Assembly: GCA_003135995.1 (NCBI GenBank)
Contig: PNBM01000102.1
Location: 390 to 8,817 of the forward strand
DNA from: Ignavibacteriota bacterium
Lineage (GTDB): Bacteria; Bacteroidota; Ignavibacteria; Tepidaquicellales; Tepidaquicellaceae
Length of the DNA stretch: 8,428 nt
Direction: 5' to 3'
Shown here: in pieces, positions 1 to 5,413 of the stretch
How positions within the stretch are numbered: position 1 is the stretch's first letter
How the letters are laid out: the number at the start of each line of letters is the position of its first letter
Program-made: the position numbers and the translations under genes
The notes under the pieces: model-generated
Database searches by the model: none
What the model saw: only the letters and a program-made list of their open reading frames with translations
Told to the model about the DNA's origin: nothing

Positions 1-871
1 GCATTTTTTCTTTTGCTGTCTTTTGAAATATTTCCGAGGTGTCTTCGCCCCGCGCCATTTTTCTGTAGACAATCCCGTTTATCCCGAATTCCTTCTTAAT
101 AGCTGTGATGCTCGATTCGGCAAGTTCGCCGATTGTGAATATGTTCATCAAACTTAGTCTCTTTGCGATTCGCGGACCGATGCCCCATAGCTTCTTCACC
201 GGCAGTGCGTACATTTTCCCTTTGTCGGTTTGCGTTATCATCGTGAGTCCGTCCGGTTTTTGAAATTTCGTTGCCATCTTTGCCCAGCTTTTGTTGAACG
301 ACAGTCCAATAGAACAGGTAAGGTCTTCAAGCTCCCTTACTTTTTCCTTAATCTGTTTTGCAATTAAATAAGCCTCTTCAAAATTTTTAGCTACAGGAGA
401 AAGGTCGACAAAACATTCGTCGATGCTGTATTGCTCGATGCAATCAGGCGGAACGAACGACTTCAGGCCGCGCATCAGGTTTTGTGTGATGGCTTCATAT
501 TTAGGACCGTAGCAGGGAACGGAAATAAGCTCGGGGCAGATTTTTTTCGCCTGCCACGTGCTCATAGCAGTATCTATTCCAAGCTTCCGTGCCTCGTATG
601 ATGCAGTCATGACAATGCCTTTTTGTCCCGTTGTACTGCCTACTGCGACGGGCTTTCCGCGCAGAGCAGGATTGTCACGCTGCTCTACCTGCGCATAAAA
701 TGCATCGAAGTCCAGATGAATGAAAAACCTTTTCCTGTGTTCGGTGATTTTCGGATTTAAATCCTTGAAATGCGGAAAAGAGTAAAGAGGCATCATCCTG
801 ACACGCTTGAAAATGTCGGGAAGACCGTCTTCTTTCCGCGTTATAAAGAAAAACGAACTTAAATTATCCAT
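1..871 (-). CDS. dinB: DNA polymerase IV (Y-family, DinB), 3' end cut by window edge
   Basis: Translesion DNA polymerase acting at stalled replication forks. The reverse strand is open for 290 codons from an ATG at 871-869 to the window edge. Visible motifs: IHLDFDAFYAQVEQ (residues 51-64), where D54 is the first catalytic aspartate and Y59 matches the steric-gate position; YSIDECFVDLS (148-158) with the catalytic pair D151/E152; CSIGLSFNKSWAKMA, a thumb-side signature near 187-201; and a helix-hairpin-helix LPVKKLWGIGPRIAKRL at 223-239. Palm, fingers and thumb are therefore present; the little-finger domain lies outside the window. The start is supported by an in-frame TAA at 895-893 and a promoter just upstream. 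The catalytic motif begins about 50 residues in, against about 5 in typical DinB, so there is an N-terminal extension unless translation starts at M26 or M27 (796-791). Family assignment is secure; the extension is less so. Confidence 0.93.
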   Translation of the reverse strand, partial: MDNLSSFFFITRKEDGLPDIFKRVRMMPLYSFPHFKDLNPKITEHRKRFFIHLDFDAFYAQVEQRDNPALRGKPVAVGSTTGQKGIVMTASYEARKLGIDTAMSTWQAKKICPELISVPCYGPKYEAITQNLMRGLKSFVPPDCIEQYSIDECFVDLSPVAKNFEEAYLIAKQIKEKVRELEDLTCSIGLSFNKSWAKMATKFQKPDGLTMITQTDKGKMYALPVKKLWGIGPRIAKRLSLMNIFTIGELAESSITAIKKEFGINGIVYRKMARGEDTSEIFQKTAKEKM

Positions 872-882
872 ATCAATATATA

Positions 883-913
883 CCTTATTATATTAGGGTA
901 TAATAATATAAGG
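883..913. promoter_or_regulatory. Imperfect palindrome over the dinB -10 and start site (candidate operator)
   Basis: CCTTATTATATTA (883-895) and TAATAATATAAGG (901-913) form an inverted repeat with 11 of 13 positions matching, around a 5-base centre GGGTA. It covers the -10 hexamer (903-908) and the predicted start site of dinB, which is where a repressor would act. No known LexA box is recognised. AT-rich sequence produces such symmetry easily; the CCTT/AAGG ends are the only non-trivial part. Confidence 0.35.
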
Positions 914-931
914 CTAAAATTGAAAAGTCAA
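903..931 (-). promoter_or_regulatory. Sigma70-like promoter of dinB
   Basis: Read on the minus strand, TTGACT (931-926) and TATTAT (908-903) are separated by exactly 17 bases. Each hexamer differs from the sigma70 consensus at one position. Transcription would begin near 896, leaving a leader of roughly 25 bases before the ATG at 871. A weak AAGG (886-883) lies 11 bases before that start. The match is by eye and the surroundings are AT-rich, so a chance TATTAT is possible, but the -35, the spacing and the position relative to the gene all agree. Confidence 0.6.
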
Positions 932-1089
932 GTGATTTTTTCGGTAGAAAAAAACCGGAAGTTAAAAAAGTTAAGTTTTGTGAAGTTAACCCATGAAGTT
1001 ATTTTTGGTAACCCGGAGGAAACTTTGAGTTATCTGCCGGGGAGGTTAAAAAAACATAGAACACACAATGTAATAAAATGAAAACAAAA

Positions 1090-1129
1090 AAACCTCACCC
1101 CTATCCCCTCTCCTGAAAGGAGAGGAGGT
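1090..1129. repeat. CCTCACCC hairpin repeat, copy 1
   Basis: AACCTCACCCC (1091-1101) leads into an 8-base-pair hairpin, CCTCTCCT (1107-1114) and AGGAGAGG (1118-1125) with loop GAA. A second, outer pairing ACCT (1092-1095) with AGGT (1126-1129) is possible. A second copy in opposite orientation lies at 8285-8332. Sequences of this look occur as dispersed intergenic repeats in several bacterial genomes. On the minus strand a T run follows only about 12 bases after the stem, so it is not a canonical terminator of dinB or of anything else here. Confidence 0.85.
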
Positions 1130-1132
1130 ATA

Positions 1133-1283
1133 GAATCTTACAAATCTTACAAATCTTTGAATCTTACAAATCTTTGAATCTTACGAATCTTATGAATCTT
1201 ACGAATCTTATGAATCTTATGAATCTTATGAATCTTACGAATCTTATGAATCTTACAAATTATACAAATTATTCGAATTATAT
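1133..1283 (+). repeat. Tandem nonamer array, 17 units of GAATCTTAY type
   Basis: Seventeen consecutive units follow one another without spacers. Most are GAATCTTAT or GAATCTTAC; early units are AAATCTTAC and AAATCTTTG, with two 8-base units (1160-1167 and 1177-1184) that together make a 17-base period repeated twice. The last three units drift to AAATTATAC, AAATTATTC and GAATTATAT. The 8-base units shift the reading frame, so the array does not encode a peptide repeat. It starts four bases after the hairpin repeat and ends 66 bases before lemA. Three units of the same family occur inverted at 4446-4472. Confidence 0.95.
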
Positions 1284-1349
1284 AGTTTTTTTTGCGGTTT
1301 TTTTAAGGGATAAAACAGTTATCTTTAAGGTCAAACAAAAAATATAACG

Positions 1350-1976
1350 ATGAAATCTAACATATTTAAGCTTTTATTTCTATTCCTGTTATTTGCTTTC
1401 ACATCCCAATTTTATGGCTGTGGTTATAATACTCTCGTAAGCCAGGAAGAAAAAGTAAATTCTGCCTGGTCACAGGTGGAAAATCAGTATCAGAGACGTT
1501 CAGACCTCATCCCGAACCTTGTTAAAACAGTAGAAGGTGCAGCGGATTTTGAAAAAAGCGTATTGACTACCGTTACGGAGATGAGAAGTAAAGTCGGACA
1601 GGTGAAATTAAGTGCATCAGACCTGAATGACCCGGAAAAATTTGCTGCTTATCAAAAAGCACAGGACGGACTTTCAAGCGCATTGTCAAGGCTGCTTGTT
1701 GTAACGGAAAATTATCCTCAACTAAAATCTAATGAAAATTTCCTGCAGCTCCAGTCACAACTTGAAGGAACTGAAAACAGAATTGCAGTTGAAAGACGCA
1801 AGTTCAATGAAACCGTGCTGGAATATAATACAACAACAAGAACCTTTCCGACCATGATTGGCGCTAAGTTATTTGGATTTAAAGAGAAACAGTATTTTAA
1901 AGGAAAAGAAGGAAGTGACCAGCCGCCTGATGTGAAATTTGATTTTAAAGATAAAAAAACGGACGAAAAAAAATAG
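1350..1976 (+). CDS. lemA: LemA family lipoprotein
   Basis: 208-residue LemA-family protein, probably anchored on the outer face of a membrane. Residues 1-23 form a signal peptide: lysines at 2 and 7, then a hydrophobic run to residue 17. FYGC-GYN follows, with C24 as likely lipidated cysteine; the lipobox is poor (F at -3, Y at -2), so a plain membrane anchor is an alternative. The mature part shows the family hallmarks YQRRSDLIPNLVKTVEG (47-63), ENRIAVERRKFNETVLEYN (142-160) and FPTMIGAKLFGF (166-177), and is mostly helical. The end is a charged lysine-rich tail. Molecular function of LemA proteins is not established. They usually sit beside a TPM-domain (YgcG-like) gene; here the next gene is a sugar nucleotidyltransferase 24 bases downstream, probably co-transcribed. 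No Shine-Dalgarno sequence stands before the ATG; the start is chosen because it gives an intact signal peptide. Confidence 0.93.
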   Translation: MKSNIFKLLFLFLLFAFTSQFYGCGYNTLVSQEEKVNSAWSQVENQYQRRSDLIPNLVKTVEGAADFEKSVLTTVTEMRSKVGQVKLSASDLNDPEKFAAYQKAQDGLSSALSRLLVVTENYPQLKSNENFLQLQSQLEGTENRIAVERRKFNETVLEYNTTTRTFPTMIGAKLFGFKEKQYFKGKEGSDQPPDVKFDFKDKKTDEKK

Positions 1977-2000
1977 AGTAAGATAATACAAATTAATTTT

Positions 2001-4439
2001 ATGTCTCAAGCAGTTATAATGGCGGGTGGATTCGGTACGAGGCTCAGACCTCTTACGAATAATATACCCAAACCGATGGTTCCGATTGTGAATAAACCGA
2101 TGCTCGAACATTTATTCACACTGCTTAAAGTACATAATATTTCCGAATTTATTGTTCTCCTATATTATCAGCCGGATATTATAAAAAATTATTTTGGTGA
2201 CGGAAGTAAATTCGGTGTAAAAATTAAATATGTACAACCCGACCGCGATTACGGAACAGCGGGTGCGGTAAAGCTCTCCGAACAATATATTAAAGAAGAT
2301 TTTCTCGTAATAAGCGGTGATGTTCTCACCGATTTAAACCTCACCGATTTTTATAATTTCCACCTTGAAAAAAATTCTGCGGCAACTATTTCTTTATACA
2401 GTTCCGAAAATCCCCTTCAGTATGGAATTATTCTGACCGATAAAGAAAAAAGAATCGTGCGGTTTCTCGAAAAACCTTCGTCATCCGAAGTTTTTTCCGA
2501 TACAATAAACACGGGAATTTATTATTTCAATAAAAAAATATTCGACTATATCCCCGAAGGAGAAAATTATGATTTTTCTAAAGACCTGTTTCCCGACCTT
2601 CTGAATAGAAATGTAAATATATTCGGATTCAAGAGCAAAGGCTACTGGCGTGATGTCGGCACACTCGAAGAATATATTTATTCCAACCTTGATGTGCTAA
2701 AAGGGAAACTCGGACATATAAAAATTGATAAAGCAAATTCTAATTTAATAGATAAATCTGCAAAGATTTCCCCGAATTCAAAAATAGAAAACAGTATCAT
2801 CGGAGAAAATGTCGTCATAAATAAAGATGCAAATCTCAGAAATTCGATTATCTGGGATAATGTTGTTATTCAAAATAATGTAAAAATACTTTACGATGTA
2901 ATCGGGAATAACTGCATAATAGAAGAAAATGCGAGAATAAATGATTTTGTTTTTATCGGTGATAACTGTAACATAGGTAAAAATGTTTTTGTAAGTTCAA
3001 GCATTAAAATCTGGGACAGGAAAAAAATCGAGAATAATGCCAAAATTACAAGAAGCCTCATACAGGAAGATACGTTTTTCAACGAACTGTTCACAGATTC
3101 AAGAATCACGGGTCTGTCAAATCTGCAGGTCAATCCTGAATTCGGCTCTAAACTTGGCTCTGTCTACGGTGCATTTATAGGGAATAACAAGACTGTCATG
3201 GTCGGCAGGGATATCGATGACATATCTAATATGATTAAGCGGTCGATTACAAGCGGAATATTATCCGCAGGCGTGAATGTAAATGACCTTCAGATAATAC
3301 CTATTCCCATATTAAGACAGGAGCTTAAAAGCGGGAATGGAGCAGGCGGAATTTTCGTAAGAAAATCTCCGTTCGATAAGGCTTCCACAGATATAATTTT
3401 CATGGATAAAGATGGTAAAGATATTTCGACGAGTAAAACCAAAACTGTCGAGCGATTATTCTTTAGTGACGAATACCAGAGAGCACATTATTTTAATGTG
3501 GGTTCATTAAAATATCCCGAACGGACGAATGAAAAATATAAACAACATTTCCTTGAATGTCTCGATGTCGAGGCGATTAGAAAGCGCAGATTTAAAATCG
3601 TAATTGATTACTCTTTTGGGATTGCATCTACTATCTTTCCGAACATACTTGGAGATTTCAATTGTGAAACGGTTTCTCTTTCTGCTCATCTGGATAAAGA
3701 CAAAATCACACGTTCGTTACCGGAATTTAAAAAAGCATATTCAAATTTTCCGTTCGTGGTAAAATCTCTCAATTTTGATATCGGATTTATGATTGATGCC
3801 GGTGGCGAAAAGATTTGGATTTCTACAGGCAAAGGAAAAGTTTTTGACGATTACAGGTTCCTTGTAATCGTACTTAAAATGTTTTTAATGGCTACACCCG
3901 GTATAAAAAAAATCGCGGTACCCGTTCAGGCTTCAACCGAAATTGACCTTGTTGCAGGAGAATATGGAGTCGAAGTTATCAGAGTTAAAGATTCTCATTA
4001 TTCTATGATGACTGCCAGTAATGATAAAGATGTAAAATTCGTCGGCGGAACAAGACGCGGTGTGTTTTTCCCTGATTTTATTTATGCTACCGACGGAATG
4101 TTTGCTATTGCCAAAATACTTGAAATGATTGCGAAAATAGATATGAGCCTCGAAGAAGTTGATAAATTAGTACCGAAACTTCATACAAAAAAGTTGAACA
4201 TCGATTGCTCTAAAGAAGATAAAGGTAAAATAATGAGAAAATTTATGGAGGACACTTTGAATTATAAACAACTGCTCGTCGATGGCGTGAAAATATTTAT
4301 TAATGACCTGGATACGGTTCTTTGTATACCAGATAAAGTTAATAACATAGTTCATTTAAATGTTGAATCGGATAACGAAAATAAATCCGAGAAACTTTTA
4401 AATAATTACAGGAAAAAAATTCAGGAATATTTAAAGTGA
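2001..4439 (+). CDS. Nucleotide-sugar pyrophosphorylase fused to beta-helix and degenerate phosphomannomutase domain
   Basis: 812 residues in three parts. Residues 1-235 are a nucleotidyltransferase making an NDP-sugar from NTP and sugar-1-phosphate in the cytoplasm: AGGFGTRLRPLT (8-19, nucleotide loop), PKP with K24, SGD (105-107, D107 metal ligand), EKP (157-159), YWRDVGT (215-221). Residues about 245-355 are left-handed beta-helix hexapeptide repeats (SIIGENVVI, IGNNCIIEENARI). Residues about 375-812 resemble phosphomannomutase but lack its active site: the phosphoserine loop TASHNP is replaced by VRKSP near 453-457, and the metal loop DxDxDR by DAGGEK (599-604). Proteins with this layout and similar length are usually annotated mannose-1-phosphate guanylyltransferase; GDP-mannose is thus the best guess, but a glucose-1-phosphate enzyme is possible. 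ATG 2001 places the catalytic loop at residue 8, as normal for the family. No Shine-Dalgarno sequence. AT-rich compared with ppdK. Confidence 0.9.
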   Translation: MSQAVIMAGGFGTRLRPLTNNIPKPMVPIVNKPMLEHLFTLLKVHNISEFIVLLYYQPDIIKNYFGDGSKFGVKIKYVQPDRDYGTAGAVKLSEQYIKEDFLVISGDVLTDLNLTDFYNFHLEKNSAATISLYSSENPLQYGIILTDKEKRIVRFLEKPSSSEVFSDTINTGIYYFNKKIFDYIPEGENYDFSKDLFPDLLNRNVNIFGFKSKGYWRDVGTLEEYIYSNLDVLKGKLGHIKIDKANSNLIDKSAKISPNSKIENSIIGENVVINKDANLRNSIIWDNVVIQNNVKILYDVIGNNCIIEENARINDFVFIGDNCNIGKNVFVSSSIKIWDRKKIENNAKITRSLIQEDTFFNELFTDSRITGLSNLQVNPEFGSKLGSVYGAFIGNNKTVMVGRDIDDISNMIKRSITSGILSAGVNVNDLQIIPIPILRQELKSGNGAGGIFVRKSPFDKASTDIIFMDKDGKDISTSKTKTVERLFFSDEYQRAHYFNVGSLKYPERTNEKYKQHFLECLDVEAIRKRRFKIVIDYSFGIASTIFPNILGDFNCETVSLSAHLDKDKITRSLPEFKKAYSNFPFVVKSLNFDIGFMIDAGGEKIWISTGKGKVFDDYRFLVIVLKMFLMATPGIKKIAVPVQASTEIDLVAGEYGVEVIRVKDSHYSMMTASNDKDVKFVGGTRRGVFFPDFIYATDGMFAIAKILEMIAKIDMSLEEVDKLVPKLHTKKLNIDCSKEDKGKIMRKFMEDTLNYKQLLVDGVKIFINDLDTVLCIPDKVNNIVHLNVESDNENKSEKLLNNYRKKIQEYLK

Positions 4440-4445
4440 ATTTAA

Positions 4446-4472
4446 AGATTCATAAGATTCATAAGATTCATA
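4446..4472 (-). repeat. Inverted nonamer repeat, three units
   Basis: AGATTCATA three times without interruption, starting seven bases after the stop codon of the fusion gene. On the minus strand this is TATGAATCT, a rotation of the GAATCTTAT unit in the 17-unit array at 1133-1283. The next bases (AAATT) break the period. Confidence 0.9.
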
Positions 4473-4528
4473 AAATTAAAAATTTTATATTTCTTGTTAT
4501 TTTGCGGCAGAAATATTTGTAGAACTCT

Positions 4529-4554
4529 GTAGCCGCAGGCTTTAGCCTGCGAAA
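4529..4554. repeat. GCCGCAGGC palindromic repeat, copy 1
   Basis: CGCAGGC (4534-4540) and GCCTGCG (4545-4551) form a perfect 7-base-pair stem around TTTA. The 26 bases 4529-4554 are identical to 8254-8279, and a partial inverted copy ends the window. No T run follows on either strand, so this is a dispersed intergenic repeat and not a terminator. Confidence 0.9.
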
Positions 4555-4636
4555 ACAAAAACGAGATAATTAAAAAATATTAAAATTAATTACTAAACAA
4601 TAAAAAATTTATACATTTTAAAAATACATATAAAGT

Positions 4637-5107
4637 ATGAAAATCAGTGATATATTAACGGAAGATGTAATAGAGGTCAAACTAAATGCAATCGATAAAA
4701 CTGAAGCAATTAATAAAATGATAGATCTTGCTAATAATTCAGGCAAAATATTGGATTTGGAAAAAGTAAGAAAAGTTGTCTTCGAAAGAGAAAAACTCGT
4801 ATCAACAGGTGTTGGAAAAGGATTTGCTATTCCACACGGAAAATCAGATGATATCAGTGATATTGTGGCTGCTTTCGGTATTATGGCGGAACCCATAGAT
4901 TTTGATTCAATAGATTCGGAAAAAGTAAGTTTCATTTTTTTGCTCGTCGGAAAAGACAGCATGTTAAATATGCATATTAAACTTCTTAGCCGCATATCGA
5001 GGTTAATGAACAAAGATGAGTTCAGGGAAAAATTATTAAATGCCGGAACAAAAGCTGAAGTCTTAACCCTCTTCCAGAAAGAAGAGCAAAACTATCTTGA
5101 TATTTAA
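4637..5107 (+). CDS. PTS EIIA domain protein (fructose/nitrogen type)
   Basis: 156 residues, the length of a free-standing EIIA of the fructose/PtsN class (PTS_EIIA_2 fold). H67 in GVGKGFAIPHGK (58-69) is the expected phosphorylated histidine; H113 in NMHIKLLSRIS (111-121) matches the second conserved histidine of the active site. In the classical chain, phosphate passes from phosphoenolpyruvate through EI and HPr to this histidine, and then to a sugar permease or, for PtsN-type proteins, serves signalling. No EIIB, EIIC, HPr or EI gene lies in the window, which favours a regulatory role but does not prove it. The start is the first ATG of the frame and leaves the usual few residues before the first strand (ISDILTEDVIEV). 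No Shine-Dalgarno sequence. It lies 306 bases before ppdK, so co-transcription is uncertain. A sugar-transport EIIA whose partners are elsewhere is the alternative. Confidence 0.92.
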   Translation: MKISDILTEDVIEVKLNAIDKTEAINKMIDLANNSGKILDLEKVRKVVFEREKLVSTGVGKGFAIPHGKSDDISDIVAAFGIMAEPIDFDSIDSEKVSFIFLLVGKDSMLNMHIKLLSRISRLMNKDEFREKLLNAGTKAEVLTLFQKEEQNYLDI

Positions 5108-5413
5108 TTTGTTCTAAAAAATATGAAGATTGATTTAAAATAATTCTACCTCGCAGAAGTTTTAAATTATCGGTCTACAGATAAATTTAAAGAAATTCAA
5201 TAAATTTATTTGCTATAACCTGAATCTAAATCATACGTTCTTGAGTTTGGAAGTCAAATTCATTTAATTAATTTCATTTAAAATTAATAATTTATTTATA
5301 TAGATTCTGCAATTTAACATGTTATAGTGAGTTAATTGACTATAATATAATATTCGAAATATTTAACTTTAATGTTGTTTTTAAAAATTAATAATTAAGA
5401 GAAAAAAATTACT
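5108..5413. other. AT-rich intergenic region upstream of ppdK
   Basis: 306 bases without a recognisable gene, RNA or terminator. Seen here: a 9-base inverted repeat ATAAATTTA/TAAATTTAT (5181-5189, 5201-5209), TTCATTTAA twice 14 bases apart (5259-5267, 5273-5281), a perfect 10-base palindrome TAACATGTTA (5315-5324), a TTGACT (5336-5341), and two overlapping TATAAT (5341-5346, 5346-5351). The TATAAT pair is the best candidate for the ppdK -10 element, about 65 bases before the start codon, but no acceptable -35 lies 16-18 bases upstream. All these patterns are common in AT-rich DNA. Confidence 0.5.

Larger units (their letters stand above)
872..1349. other. Divergent intergenic region dinB / lemA
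   Basis: 478 bases between two divergent genes. It holds the dinB promoter and palindrome at its left end, then about 150 bases (940-1089) with GAAGTTA three times (958-964, 982-988, 995-1001) and no recognisable gene, then the CCTCACCC hairpin repeat, the nonamer array, and about 65 bases of T-rich sequence before lemA. No RNA gene is recognised. No convincing promoter for lemA is seen, although one must lie here. Confidence 0.7.
4440..4636. other. Intergenic region between the fusion gene and EIIA
   Basis: 197 bases. It contains the three inverted nonamers, an AT-rich stretch, TGCGGC (4503-4508) that can pair with GCCGCA (4532-4537), and the GCCGCAGGC palindrome. No stem followed by a T run is present, so no intrinsic terminator of the upstream unit is seen. 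The last 80 bases are almost entirely A and T and could hold the EIIA promoter, but no clear box can be named. Confidence 0.6.

Noticed and set aside
1..871. dinB as a recently acquired gene because of higher G+C
   Set aside because: Hand counts of a few lines give about 43-48%, against about 42-47% in ppdK, so the difference is not outside local variation; the fusion gene is the AT-rich outlier.
1133..1283. Possible CRISPR array or replication iterons
   Set aside because: Units are only 9 bases with no spacers, no cas or replication-initiator gene is present, and the units degrade gradually at both ends.
1291..1327. Bacteroidota-type promoter of lemA (TTTG at 1291-1294, TATCTTTA at 1320-1327)
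   Set aside because: The boxes are 25 bases apart, longer than the usual spacing of about 19-21, and the second box lacks the final G.
1327..1330. AAGG as ribosome binding site for lemA
   Set aside because: It lies 19 bases before the ATG, too far for Shine-Dalgarno pairing.
4472..4490. AAAATT/AATTTT stem as a terminator after the fusion gene
   Set aside because: The stem is short and purely A-T, with no clean T run; such a hairpin would be too weak.
4529..4560. GCCGCAGGC palindrome as a terminator
   Set aside because: The stem is good, but it is followed by A-rich sequence on the plus strand and no T run on the minus strand.
4618..5013. 131-codon open frame antisense to the EIIA gene
   Set aside because: Serine- and isoleucine-rich mirror of a well-supported gene with no recognisable domain.
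5336..5365. TTGACT with a downstream TATTTA as the ppdK promoter
   Set aside because: TATTTA matches the -10 consensus at only three of six positions; the better TATAAT boxes overlap or abut TTGACT and cannot pair with it.
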